The notes: generated by a model from the sequence alone, not told the origin. 64,000 bases of DNA from Nocardioides sp. Root122 (GCF_001425025.1 NZ_LMDE01000016.1:83773-147772); one strand, 5' to 3'. Counted from the first letter of the stretch, positions 7,758 through 15,682 are shown. Numbers and translations are program-made.

Positions 7758-8362
7758 GCCTCGGTGGGCCAGGCCGCGGGGTAGTCCTCGGCGGCGGCAT
7801 CGTGCTTCTTGGTGAGCCGCTTGCGGGACTTGGCCGAGAGCCGGTCACCGAAGACGGTGCCGAGGGTGTGGTCGGTCTCGTGCTGGAGGCAGCGGGCCAG
7901 CAGGCCGTCGCCCTCGAAGCTCACCGGCTCGCCGTCGAGGCCGGTGCCGTCGACCCGTGCCCAGTCCGGGCGGGCGCACGGCTCGAAGGAGCCCGGGTAG
8001 GAGAGGCAGCCCTCGTCGTCGTCCTCGAGGTGCCGGTCCTTGCCCTCCGGCAGCGTGAGCACCGGGTTGCACACCAGCCCGACCGTGCGTACGCCGCTCT
8101 CGTCGGGGCAGTCGAAGACGAACATCGCCACGTCCTCGCCGACCTGGCAGGCCGCCAGGCCGACGCCGTCGGCGGCGTACATGGTGGCCACCATGTCGGC
8201 GGCGAGGGTCGCGAGGTCGTCGTCGTAGGAGGTCACGGTCGATTGGGCACGGTGCATCACGGGCGTGCCCCACCGCGTGATGGGGCGCACCGTGCCACTC
8301 TCGGGGAGTGGGCCGTGCGGCGCCCGGACTTCGGGATGGACGGTCTGCTCGTCGTCGGGCAT
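7754..8362 (-). CDS. def: Peptide deformylase
   Basis: 202 residues from ATG 8362; a longer frame to 8404 exists but begins inside the intergenic region. It removes the formyl group from nascent protein N-termini. All three family motifs are visible: GVGLAACQVG (motif 1), EGCLSYPG (motif 2, metal-binding Cys) and QHETDHTLG (motif 3, the HExxH metal site with catalytic Glu). The C-terminus is extended and charged (AKSRKRLTKKHDAAAEDYP). Translation is coupled to the downstream SpoU gene by a GTGA overlap. The promoter must lie in the short gap to the divergent acyl-CoA dehydrogenase gene. Confidence 0.92.
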   Translation of the reverse strand: MPDDEQTVHPEVRAPHGPLPESGTVRPITRWGTPVMHRAQSTVTSYDDDLATLAADMVATMYAADGVGLAACQVGEDVAMFVFDCPDESGVRTVGLVCNPVLTLPEGKDRHLEDDDEGCLSYPGSFEPCARPDWARVDGTGLDGEPVSFEGDGLLARCLQHETDHTLGTVFGDRLSAKSRKRLTKKHDAAAEDYPAAWPTEA

Positions 8363-8425
8363 GCGGGGGATCCTAGCGAGGAGGTGGGTCGTGACCGGCA
8401 CCACGGGGCGGCCTCTGGCGCTCGG

Positions 8426-8442
8426 TGTAACTCGGAGTTACA
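8426..8442. promoter_or_regulatory. Perfect 17-nt palindrome, candidate repressor operator
   Basis: TGTAACTC-G-GAGTTACA is a perfect inverted repeat with 8-bp arms. It ends 8 bp before the ATG of the first acyl-CoA dehydrogenase and lies 64 bp upstream of def. Size and symmetry fit a TetR-family operator, the usual control of beta-oxidation genes in actinobacteria. The regulator is not encoded nearby. Confidence 0.55.
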
Positions 8443-8450
8443 GTTTCGTC

Positions 8451-9824
8451 ATGTCCATCATGAACAGCCTCCGGCCGGGAGGTCGCCACGGGTTGTCCTC
8501 CAAGGAGACCCGCGACCCCATCGGGCTCGCGGTCGCCGCCGTGAACCGGCTGGCGCAGAGCGACCTCATCGACCGCGTCGGCCTGCGTCGCCAGACCGAG
8601 CAGGTCGTCTACTCGACCACCCGCAACGGCTTCCGGGTCGCGACCGCCGCCGGTCGGACGTTCGCCCGGGCCGGTCGGCGCACCGCCGGCGAGCGGCCGG
8701 CCGCCGCGGAGTCGCGCGGCCTGTTCGACCTGACCCCGACCGAGGACGAGCAGATGCTCGTCGACGTCGTCGCCGAGCTGGCCGCGGAGGTGCTCCGCCC
8801 GGTCGCGGCCCAGGCCGACGACGCCTGTGCCGCGCCTGCCGGGGTGCTGCAGGCCGCGCAGGAGATCGGCCTCACGGTCCTCGGCGTGCCGGAGTCCCTC
8901 GGCGGCATCATGGAGGAGCGATCGGCCATGGCCGGCACGCTCGTCGCCGAGGCACTCGCGCAGGGCGACATGGGCCTGGCCGTCGCCACCCTGGCACCCG
9001 GTGCCGTCGCCACCGCGATCGGCCTGTGGGGCACCGAGGCGCAGCAGCAGACCTACCTCCCCGCCTTCACCGGGGGCGCCGACGGGCAGGACGTGCCCGT
9101 GGCCGCCCTGACCATCGCCGAGCCGTCCGTGCTCTTCGACCCGTTCGCCCTGGCCACCACGGCGCTGCGCGACGGCGACGGCTACGTGCTCGACGGGGTG
9201 AAGTCGGCGGTCGTGCGCGGCGCGGAGGCTGAGCTCTTCGTGGTGGCCGCGATGCTCGACGGCACCCCGGCACTGTTCCTCGTCGAGTCCGGCGCCGAGG
9301 GTCTCGAGGTCGAGGCCGACCCGTCCATGGGCGTGCGGGCCGCGGCCCTGTCGCGCCTCCACCTCACCGGCGTACGCGTCGGGGGCGATGCGCTGCTCGG
9401 CGACACCGACGGCACGGCCTACACCGAGTGCGTGCGGCTGTCGCGCCTCGCCTGGTGCGCCCTCGCGGTCGGCACCGGCCAGGCCGTCCTCGACTACGTC
9501 AAGGACTACGTCAACGAGCGCGAGGCGTTCGGCGAGCCGATCAGCCACCGCCAGTCGGTCGCGTTCATGGTCGCCGACATCGCCATCGAGCTCCAGGCCA
9601 TGCGCCTGCTCACCTGGAAGGCGGCCTCCCGCGCCGCCCGCGGCCAGGACTTCGCCCGGGAGGTCGGGCTGGCCCGCCAGCTGTGCGCCGAGAAGGGCAT
9701 GAAGATCGGCCTCGACGGCGTCCAGCTGCTCGGCGGCCACGGGTTCGTCAAGGAGCACCCGGTCGAACGGTGGTACCGCGACCTGCGTGCCGTCGGACTG
9801 ATGGAAGGTGCGGTGCTTGTCTGA
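8451..9824 (+). CDS. Acyl-CoA dehydrogenase (FadE24-like)
   Basis: A flavoprotein of 457 residues from ATG 8451, catalysing alpha,beta-dehydrogenation of an acyl-CoA. Residues 1-95 are an N-terminal extension before the usual ACAD start (DEQMLVDVVAELAAEVLRP). The middle domain has VAALTIAEPS. The C-terminal helical domain has NEREAFGEPISHRQSVAFM and QLLGGHGFVKEHPVERWYRD, the last being the standard ACAD end motif. The normal catalytic Glu region should be checked by alignment. The size and the tight pairing with the next gene recall mycobacterial fadE24-fadE23. The last A of its TGA is the first base of the next ATG (TGATG). Confidence 0.85.
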   Translation: MSIMNSLRPGGRHGLSSKETRDPIGLAVAAVNRLAQSDLIDRVGLRRQTEQVVYSTTRNGFRVATAAGRTFARAGRRTAGERPAAAESRGLFDLTPTEDEQMLVDVVAELAAEVLRPVAAQADDACAAPAGVLQAAQEIGLTVLGVPESLGGIMEERSAMAGTLVAEALAQGDMGLAVATLAPGAVATAIGLWGTEAQQQTYLPAFTGGADGQDVPVAALTIAEPSVLFDPFALATTALRDGDGYVLDGVKSAVVRGAEAELFVVAAMLDGTPALFLVESGAEGLEVEADPSMGVRAAALSRLHLTGVRVGGDALLGDTDGTAYTECVRLSRLAWCALAVGTGQAVLDYVKDYVNEREAFGEPISHRQSVAFMVADIAIELQAMRLLTWKAASRAARGQDFAREVGLARQLCAEKGMKIGLDGVQLLGGHGFVKEHPVERWYRDLRAVGLMEGAVLV

Positions 9825-11038
9825 TGATCAACCTCGAGACCCCGAAGAAACAGGCCGGGCTCGTCGACCAGGCCCACCAGCTGGCGATGAACATGCTCCG
9901 TCCGATCTCGCGCAAGTACGACCGCGCCGAGCACGAGTACCCCAAGGAGCTCGACATGCTCGCCGCGCTGATCGACGGCGTGAGCGAGACCGGCGCGACC
10001 GGCGGCGCCGGCGCGGGCGGCGTACGTCGTGACGCGAGGCCGAAGGACGACGGCGGGGTGCGCAACGGCGCCAACCTCGCGTCCGTGCTCTCGATCGCCG
10101 AGATGTGCTGGGGCGACACCGCCCTGCTGCTCTCGATGCCGCGCCAGGGCCTGGGCAACTCGGCCATCGCGTCGGTCGCCAACGAGGAGCAGCTCGAGCG
10201 CTACAAGGGCACGTGGGCGGCCATGGCGATCACCGAGCCCGGCACCGGCTCGGACTCCGCCAACATCACCACGACGGCCGTCCAGGACGGTGACGAGTAC
10301 GTCATCAACGGCGAGAAGATCTACGTCACCTCCGGTGACCGCGCCGACAGCGTGGTCGTGTGGGCCACGCTCGACAAGGAGCTGGGCCGCGCCGCGATCA
10401 AGTCGTTCCTGGTCCGCAAGGACAACCCCGGCCTCAAGGTCGAGCGGCTCGAGCACAAGCTCGGCATCCGGGCGTCCGACACGGCGGCGATCACGTTCAC
10501 CGACTGTCGCGTGCCGGCCGAGGACCTGCTCGGCTCGCCCGAGATCGACGTGAAGTCCGGCTTCGCCGGTGCGATGGCGACCTTCGACAACACCCGGCCG
10601 ATGGTCGCCGGGATGGCCGTCGGGTGCGCCCGTGCCTCGCTCGACCTCACCCGTGACCTGCTCGAGCAGGCCGGGGTCGTCATCGACTACGACCGGCCGG
10701 CGCTGAGCCAGTCGGCCGCGGCAGCGAAGTTCCTCCAGCTCGAGGCCGACTGGGAGGGCGCGAAGCTGCTGATGATGCAGGCGGCCTGGATGGCCGACAA
10801 CCGCAAGCCGAACTCGCTCGAGGCCTCGATGGCGAAGGCGAAGGCGGGACGCGTCGGCTCCGACGTGACGCTGTCCTGCGTGCAGCTGTGCGGCACCCTC
10901 GGCTACAGCGAGGCCGAGCTGCTGGAGAAGTGGGCGCGCGACTCCAAGATCCTCGACATCTTCGAGGGCACCCAGCAGATCCAGCAGCTCATCGTCGCGC
11001 GCCGCCTGCTCGGGCTCACCAGCTCTCAACTCCGTTGA
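9824..11038 (+). CDS. Acyl-CoA dehydrogenase (FadE23-like)
   Basis: 404 residues, the second subunit-like member of the pair. The FAD-binding segment WAAMAITEPGTGSDSANITT, the beta-domain VINGEKIYVTSGDRADSVVVW and the C-terminal RDSKILDIFEGTQQIQQLIVARRLLG are all canonical. A glycine-rich insertion at about residues 50-75 (ETGATGGAGAGGVRRDARPK) is unusual. Translation is coupled to the upstream dehydrogenase by TGATG, so the two are likely made in equal amounts and may form a heteromer, as seen for several actinobacterial steroid/fatty-acid ACADs; that is an inference. Followed by a complex inverted repeat. Confidence 0.88.
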   Translation: MINLETPKKQAGLVDQAHQLAMNMLRPISRKYDRAEHEYPKELDMLAALIDGVSETGATGGAGAGGVRRDARPKDDGGVRNGANLASVLSIAEMCWGDTALLLSMPRQGLGNSAIASVANEEQLERYKGTWAAMAITEPGTGSDSANITTTAVQDGDEYVINGEKIYVTSGDRADSVVVWATLDKELGRAAIKSFLVRKDNPGLKVERLEHKLGIRASDTAAITFTDCRVPAEDLLGSPEIDVKSGFAGAMATFDNTRPMVAGMAVGCARASLDLTRDLLEQAGVVIDYDRPALSQSAAAAKFLQLEADWEGAKLLMMQAAWMADNRKPNSLEASMAKAKAGRVGSDVTLSCVQLCGTLGYSEAELLEKWARDSKILDIFEGTQQIQQLIVARRLLGLTSSQLR

Positions 11039-11115
11039 CGCTGACCGGGCACTTCCTCGCCAGACCACACGCAATGACCGGGCACCTCCTCTGCGAGGAA
11101 GTGCCCGGTCAGCGT
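11038..11115. terminator. Large bidirectional terminator-like inverted repeat
   Basis: A perfect 23-bp inverted repeat (11038-11060 and 11093-11115) lies between convergent genes. Inside it, 11075-11090 repeats the left arm with one mismatch, and GACCACACGC at 11063-11072 can pair with GCGTGTGGTC at 11112-11121. Two mutually exclusive hairpins are therefore possible. Confidence 0.65.
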
Positions 11116-11119
11116 GTGG

Positions 11120-11413
11120 TCAGGAGACGGACTTGAAGGGGTCGTGCTCGGCGAGGATCTTGTCGACGCGGGCCTGGTCGATGCGGTGGAAGACCCGCTG
11201 GTCCTCCTGCATGTCACGCACGACCTTCGCGAGGGTGAACGTCGAGGTGGTCAGGTAGAGCGTGCCGAGGGCGAGGAAGCCCTTGATCCACGGGTCGGCG
11301 TCCATGAAGTAGATGGCGACCAGCATGGCGAACAGGGCGGCACCGAACGAGATGGCGGCCTGGGCGGCGAAGGCGGCGGTGTTCTTGGCGGTGGAGTCGT
11401 TCTTGGAGGTCAT
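11120..11413 (-). CDS. YiaA/YiaB-type two-helix inner membrane protein
   Basis: 97 residues from ATG 11413; the upstream extension of the frame is unsupported. It has two transmembrane helices (FAAQAAISFGAALFAMLVAIYF and GFLALGTLYLTTSTFTLA) joined by DADPWIKG, the pattern of the YiaAB domain. The hydrophilic tail VVRDMQEDQRVFHRIDQARV then faces the cytoplasm. Function is unknown. The stop lies within the large inverted repeat shared with the convergent dehydrogenase gene. Confidence 0.82.
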   Translation of the reverse strand: MTSKNDSTAKNTAAFAAQAAISFGAALFAMLVAIYFMDADPWIKGFLALGTLYLTTSTFTLAKVVRDMQEDQRVFHRIDQARVDKILAEHDPFKSVS

Positions 11414-11510
11414 GGCAGCAGCCTGCTCGCCCAGCGGCCGCGGCGGACCTGCCCGACTACCCGACCGGTGCTGAGTACGAGCACCTGAGTCGCACCGGTA
11501 CGTTCGGGCC

Positions 11511-12962
11511 ATGCCCGACGAGCACCAGGCTGAGCCGGCCCACATGACGCCCGACGAGTTCCGCCGCCAGGGCCACGCGGCCATCGACTGGATCGCCGAC
11601 TACTGGGCCTCCCTCGACGACCTGCCCGTGCGCGCGCAGGTCGCCCCCGGCGACGTACGACGACAGCTCCCCACGTCGGCGCCGGAGGTCGGCGAGCCGT
11701 TCGACGCCCTGCTGGCCGACCTCGACCGGGTCGTCGTGCCCGGGCTGACGCACTGGCAGCACCCGCGCTTCTTCGCCTACTTCCCGGCCAACTCCTCGCC
11801 CGCGGCGATCCTCGGCGACCTCCTCTCCAGCGGCATCGGCGCGCAGGGCATGATCTGGGCGACCAGCCCGGCCGTGACCGAGGTCGAGCAGGTCGTGCTC
11901 GACTGGTTCGCCGAGGCGCTCGGCCTGCCCGAGGCCTTCCGCAGCGACGGGCCCGGCGGCGGCGTCATCCAGGACACCGCGTCGACGGCCACCTTCACAG
12001 CGCTGCTCTCCGCGCTGCACCGCGCCAGCGGGGGAGAGGCGCGCGTGCACGGCGTCGGCGGCCACCAGTGGCGCGTCTACGGCTCCACGCAGGCCCACTC
12101 GTCGCTGGTGAAGGCGGCGATGATGGCGGGTCTCGGGGAGGACGCCGTACGCGCCGTCGGGGTCGACCCGGTCACCCAGGCCATCGACGTGGACGCCCTC
12201 CGTGACGCGGTCCTCGAGGACGTGGAGGCGGGCCGGCGCCCGCTCATGGTGCACGTCGCGTCGGGCAGCACGTCGACCGGCGCGATGGACGACATCGCCG
12301 CGGTCGCCGAGGTCGCCCGCGAGTGGGGCGTGTGGCTGCACGTCGACGCCGCGTGGGCCGGCGTCGCCGCGGTGTGCCCGGAGCACCGCGGCCACCTGGC
12401 CGGCGTCGAGGCGGCCGACTCGTTCGTGACCAACCCGCACAAGTGGCTGCTCACGACCTTCGACTGCAGCACCTTCTGGGTGCGCGACCGGGCGGCCCTG
12501 ACCGGCGCCCTCTCGATCCTCCCGGAGTACCTCCGCAACGCCGCCACCGAGTCCGGCGAGGTCGTCGACTACCGCGACTGGCACCCCCAGCTCGGCCGCC
12601 GGTTCCGTGCCATCAAGCTGTGGGCCGTGCTGCGCACCTACGGCCTCTCCGGGCTGCGCGCGCACATCCGCAGCGGCGTCGCGCTGGCGGAGCACGTGGC
12701 CGGCCTGGTCCACGAGGACGACCGGTTCGAGCTCGTCACCGAGCCGGCCCTGTCGCTGGTCGTGTTCCGGCTACGCGCCGGGGACGAGCAGACGCTGGCC
12801 GCCATGGAGGCGGTCAACGCGTCGGGTGAGGCCTACCTGAGCCACACGACCGTCGAGGGCCGCGCGGCGATCCGCCTCGCCGTCGGCAGCTGGCGCACGA
12901 CGCAGGCCGACGTCGACCGCACCTGGCGTGCGCTGCAGGAGGCCGCCGCCGCCCACGACTGA
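11511..12962 (+). CDS. Pyridoxal-5'-phosphate-dependent (aromatic-L-amino-acid type) decarboxylase
   Basis: 483 residues, group II PLP decarboxylase. Seen: the N-terminal RRQGHAAIDWIADYW, the substrate-loop WQHPRFFAYFPANSS, the GVIQDTASTATFTALLSALH segment, the HVDAAWAG motif (Asp contacts the pyridine nitrogen) and the Schiff-base lysine in TNPHKWLLTTFDC. These are the features of the DOPA/tryptophan/tyrosine decarboxylase branch rather than glutamate decarboxylase. The exact substrate cannot be told. It ends 54 nt before the guaB1 remnant at 13016, and nothing suggests an operon with neighbours. Confidence 0.88.
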   Translation: MPDEHQAEPAHMTPDEFRRQGHAAIDWIADYWASLDDLPVRAQVAPGDVRRQLPTSAPEVGEPFDALLADLDRVVVPGLTHWQHPRFFAYFPANSSPAAILGDLLSSGIGAQGMIWATSPAVTEVEQVVLDWFAEALGLPEAFRSDGPGGGVIQDTASTATFTALLSALHRASGGEARVHGVGGHQWRVYGSTQAHSSLVKAAMMAGLGEDAVRAVGVDPVTQAIDVDALRDAVLEDVEAGRRPLMVHVASGSTSTGAMDDIAAVAEVAREWGVWLHVDAAWAGVAAVCPEHRGHLAGVEAADSFVTNPHKWLLTTFDCSTFWVRDRAALTGALSILPEYLRNAATESGEVVDYRDWHPQLGRRFRAIKLWAVLRTYGLSGLRAHIRSGVALAEHVAGLVHEDDRFELVTEPALSLVVFRLRAGDEQTLAAMEAVNASGEAYLSHTTVEGRAAIRLAVGSWRTTQADVDRTWRALQEAAAAHD

Positions 12963-13015
12963 GACAGTGCTGCGACCGACGAGGCCGTCGGACGCGGCTG
13001 CGTAGACTCCGGCCA

Positions 13016-13084
13016 GTGCAGCTCCTCCATGACAACCCGGGCCACGACCTCACCTACGACGACGTCTTTATGACTGTTCGTTAG
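13016..13084 (+). pseudogene. Truncated original 5' end of guaB1
   Basis: A GTG at 13016 opens a 22-codon frame reading VQLLHDNPGHDLTYDDVFM and then TVR and a stop. The first 19 residues match the start of the complete guaB1 product at 16842 (VKFLNGQGHDVDLTYDDVFM), and GHDLTYDDVF is the family's usual N-terminus. After the conserved Met the sequence turns into unrelated DNA. I read this as the chromosomal start of guaB1 severed by an insertion. Confidence 0.75.
13049..13072. repeat. Left attachment-site-like repeat (attL)
   Basis: 24-bp sequence identical at 22 positions to 16878-16901, with a 14-bp identical core TACGACGACGTCTT at 13055-13068. It marks the left boundary of the insertion in guaB1. 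Confidence 0.7.
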
Positions 13085-13343
13085 GACACTCGTCGGGAGG
13101 CTCGGGCGGGGGCCTCGCGGCCAACTTGCCGAACAGTCGAACCGCTGCGAGCTGCTCTGCTGTCAGTGGTTCGTCGCGACGCTGATCCCACCATTCGCGA
13201 GCGGCGATGTAGTGCTCGGTTTCCTCCCAGCGAGCGTGACCGCATGGCAACTCGCCGGCGGCCGTTCTCGGCTGCCCGACCTCCGAGCCGGTAGCACGAC
13301 GTCCTGTCACGGCGCTACGAGTCGGGATGGTTGAACGTTGCAT
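13068..13343 (-). CDS. Small island protein of unknown function
   Basis: 91 residues from ATG 13343, divergent from the HTH gene with 47 bp between the starts. The product is hydrophilic. Its middle, ELPCGHARWEETEHYIAAREWWDQRRDEPLTAEQLAAVRLF, looks like a folded helical segment with acidic and aromatic residues. The proline-rich tail PPPEPPDECPNEQS ends at a TAA that lies inside the left attachment repeat. I recognise no family. Its position at the element border is where excision factors often sit, but there is no motif to support that. Confidence 0.5.
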   Translation of the reverse strand: MQRSTIPTRSAVTGRRATGSEVGQPRTAAGELPCGHARWEETEHYIAAREWWDQRRDEPLTAEQLAAVRLFGKLAARPPPEPPDECPNEQS

Positions 13344-13354
13344 CCGTGGATGCT

Positions 13355-13380
13355 ACTTATAGTCTGTCGACTGAAAGTCA
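13355..13380 (+). promoter_or_regulatory. C-box-like tandem palindrome at the HTH gene promoter
   Basis: ACT-TAT-AGT at 13355-13363 and ACT-GAA-AGT at 13370-13378 form two small palindromes 15 bp apart, the second extended to GACTGAAAGTC. This is the layout of operators bound by controller (C) proteins of restriction-modification systems. The TATAGT at 13358-13363 is also a good -10 element, so the HTH protein probably regulates its own promoter. Confidence 0.55.
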
Positions 13381-13390
13381 TCAACACACA

Positions 13391-13648
13391 ATGATCCGGT
13401 TCGTGCCGGATCACAACCCCCGCTTGCAAGAGCGGCTGGAGCGGTTTGGTGTCGCGGTGCGGAATGCTCGCCGAGCCAAGGGGCTCTCGCAAGAGGAGCT
13501 GGCGCATCTCTCTGGCCTGCACCGTACCTACGTCGGCTCGGTCGAGCGGGGCGAGCGCAACATCAGCCTGTCGAGTGCATGGGCCTTTGCGGACACGCTC
13601 GACCTTCGACTGACGGATCTTGTGTCGGAAGCAGACGCTGGGGGGTAA
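13391..13648 (+). CDS. XRE-family HTH regulator resembling restriction-modification controller proteins
   Basis: 85 residues from ATG 13391, about the size of C proteins (roughly 80). The DNA-binding domain is RNARRAKGLSQEELAHLSGL followed by HRTYVGSVERGERNISLSSA. The block RTY-SVERGERNISL is the recognition-helix signature of C proteins and related XRE regulators. The start has no Shine-Dalgarno sequence and lies 20-30 nt from the predicted -10, as is common for autoregulated controllers. No methyltransferase or classical restriction enzyme is visible nearby, so it probably controls the downstream island genes instead. Confidence 0.75.
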   Translation: MIRFVPDHNPRLQERLERFGVAVRNARRAKGLSQEELAHLSGLHRTYVGSVERGERNISLSSAWAFADTLDLRLTDLVSEADAGG

Positions 13649-13752
13649 GTCGATCGGCATCGACTGCGAGCACTCGCCTGGCGCTCGGATGACAGATCGG
13701 TCGAACGCCGGCGTGTCTCTTCGGGACGAGTGGGTCCGCACGGGTTACATTG

Positions 13753-14463
13753 GTGCTCAATAATTTAGCAACCACCCGCTGGGAGCCAAACTTGAGCTGG
13801 TTTGACGAAGAGATGCGCCCGATCATCACGCACGAGGCAGCTGTGCTCTCGGCTACTCTCAACGAGAGCATGGCAGTCGCTGTCGCTCATGCTCGGGACG
13901 ACACTCGTCGCTACCCGCCCAGGCAGTTTCCGCACGCGATGCCGATGATGCTTCGCTGTGCCATGCGCCTCGAGCTTGAACGGTGCGGCCTGCCCAATGG
14001 CTGGGAGCTCAACGGCGACTCGCGTCTCATGGGTCAGCTCCTACTCAGCAACGAGGAGCACGCCCTTGATCTTCGGTTCTTGAAGGAGCGTCGTCGTAGC
14101 TACCCCGGCGGAGTGCCCTCGGCGGGTCGCAACCCAGCGCGCATCGCGGCATGGAGCAGTCGCGACGTTCCGTTGCCGACCCTAGGCGCGAGCGAGCTCG
14201 ACACCCCGACAGAGAGGCAGCGCACCACCGTGCTGTGGGTCTGGGATCTCGGCGGGCCTCTGTCGGACGAGCACCCTGCTTTCACGCAGCGTCTAGTGCA
14301 CACAACTTCGCCTGGCGTCTATGGACGCGCCGTTCCCTGTGACCTGTCCTTGGACCTCTTGCCCGCCGGGGGCATCTTCGACCGACTCGAATTCGCCGGC
14401 GGCGACACCGACACCGACTTCTTCCACGTCGAGCTCGACGAGACCGCCGAAGATGGAGACTGA
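13753..14463 (+). CDS. Island protein paired with the HTH/ImmA metallopeptidase gene
   Basis: About 236 residues, start uncertain (TTG 13750 or GTG 13753; there is no clear ribosome-binding site, and translation may even begin later). Seen: an N-terminal LSWFDEEMRPIITHEAAVLS helix, RRYPPRQFPHAMPMMLRCAMR, a charged central region and an acidic end (GDTDTDFFHVELDETAEDGD). No known catalytic motif. It overlaps the HTH/ImmA gene by 11 nt, so they form one unit. From memory, proteins of this sort often precede ImmA/IrrE genes in islands and prophages. That would fit a toxin-antitoxin-like or repressor/antirepressor pair but is not proven. Confidence 0.65.
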   Translation: MLNNLATTRWEPNLSWFDEEMRPIITHEAAVLSATLNESMAVAVAHARDDTRRYPPRQFPHAMPMMLRCAMRLELERCGLPNGWELNGDSRLMGQLLLSNEEHALDLRFLKERRRSYPGGVPSAGRNPARIAAWSSRDVPLPTLGASELDTPTERQRTTVLWVWDLGGPLSDEHPAFTQRLVHTTSPGVYGRAVPCDLSLDLLPAGGIFDRLEFAGGDTDTDFFHVELDETAEDGD

Positions 14464-15574
14464 GTTCCGCGGTGAGCGCTTGGTCGCCCTTCGGGAGCTT
14501 GAAGGGATAACCCAAGCTGAGCTGGCTAGTGCCCTCGGCGTCACCTCTGGAGCGCTCACGCACGTTGTCAAGGGCGACCGCCCTTTCCCGTCGTCGTGGG
14601 CACACGCCGCCAGCCGGGCCTACGCCGTCCCAATCGAATTCTTCGCAGTCACCCCGACGCCAGCCGACATCGGGGTCCTCACCTATAAGAAGAAGTCCAC
14701 CGCGAGGGTTCGGGATGAGAAGAGAGTCGATCGGCTCTACTCCGAGGCCGCACGCCTGTTCCGCCACGCGTCTGTCGCCTCCGGCTACCGCCCTTCGCAG
14801 TTGCCTGACCCCTCGGAATTCGACGGAGACCCGGAGCTGCTGGCGGCCGAGGTGCGCCGCCGCGCAGCGGTAGGTCCTACCGACCCGGTACCCAATGTGA
14901 TCCGACTGTGCGAGCGGCTCGGGGTCGGTGTCATCGACAACCTTGACCCTCAAGCAGACGAAGATGCGCGTCACTCCGGGGCATCGCGCCCTTCGACGTT
15001 CGAGAATCGTCCCCTGATCGCGCTCACCTCTCATCGCAGCGCGGCGTACAAGCGGTTCCTGGTGGCCCACGAACTGTTCCATCTCATTGCCGATCGGGAT
15101 CTTGATCGTCCCCTGACTAGTACCCGCGACCGGCGGGAGAAGCGCGCTGACAGGTTTGCCGCTGCCCTGCTGCTACCCCAGGAGGTGGCAGCGGAGCGCC
15201 TAACACCCTCGATGACGCTTCACGGGTATTTGCGCGTGAAGGCCGACTACGGCGTTGAGGTGAAGGGCCTCATTCACCGTGCCGGGGAACTTGGCATCGT
15301 CACCTCGGAGCGAGCGCGGAGCCTCTACATTCAGTGGTCGTCCAGCGGGTGGCGAACCGACGAACCGGTGCAGGTGCCCGAGGAACGCCCGCTGCTGCTC
15401 ACTCAGGCATTGAAGAAGGCTGAAGGGAAGAGCTACGCCGCGCGCCTGTCCCACACGCTTGGAGTTCCAGCTCCACTTATCACGCATTGGACCCAGTCGG
15501 ACGACCTGTCCGTCGGTAAAGAAGACCATCCTGGTGCGGATGTGATTCCAATACGGAGCGGGCCACGAAGGTGA
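14453..15574 (+). CDS. HTH-ImmA/IrrE family metallopeptidase fusion
   Basis: 373 residues. Residues 5-65 are an XRE helix-turn-helix (LEGITQAELASALGVTSGAL). Residues 145-245 are a zinc metallopeptidase of the ImmA/IrrE (DUF955) group, with the HExxH motif AHELFHLIAD at 205-214 and the third-ligand helix EKRADRFAAALLLP at 229-242. Relatives cleave a repressor after a stress signal: B. subtilis ImmA cuts ImmR, Deinococcus IrrE/PprI cuts DdrO. The C-terminal 130 residues are of unknown fold. The start overlaps the upstream gene. Possible targets are the HTH protein at 13391 or its own partner. Confidence 0.85.
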   Translation: METEFRGERLVALRELEGITQAELASALGVTSGALTHVVKGDRPFPSSWAHAASRAYAVPIEFFAVTPTPADIGVLTYKKKSTARVRDEKRVDRLYSEAARLFRHASVASGYRPSQLPDPSEFDGDPELLAAEVRRRAAVGPTDPVPNVIRLCERLGVGVIDNLDPQADEDARHSGASRPSTFENRPLIALTSHRSAAYKRFLVAHELFHLIADRDLDRPLTSTRDRREKRADRFAAALLLPQEVAAERLTPSMTLHGYLRVKADYGVEVKGLIHRAGELGIVTSERARSLYIQWSSSGWRTDEPVQVPEERPLLLTQALKKAEGKSYAARLSHTLGVPAPLITHWTQSDDLSVGKEDHPGADVIPIRSGPRR

Positions 15575-15682
15575 TTGCGTGTAAGCCCTCGGGCACACGG
15601 CTCTAAAACGCATCTTCGCTTGACTGCGCCAAGGGATGGCCTCCCACGACATGCGATGTCGGTGTGCGACCATGGCCGCGTG

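Noticed and set aside
13016..13084. 22-codon plus-strand frame as an independent small gene
   Set aside because: It matches the first 19 residues of guaB1 and then stops in unrelated sequence, so it is a remnant, not a gene.
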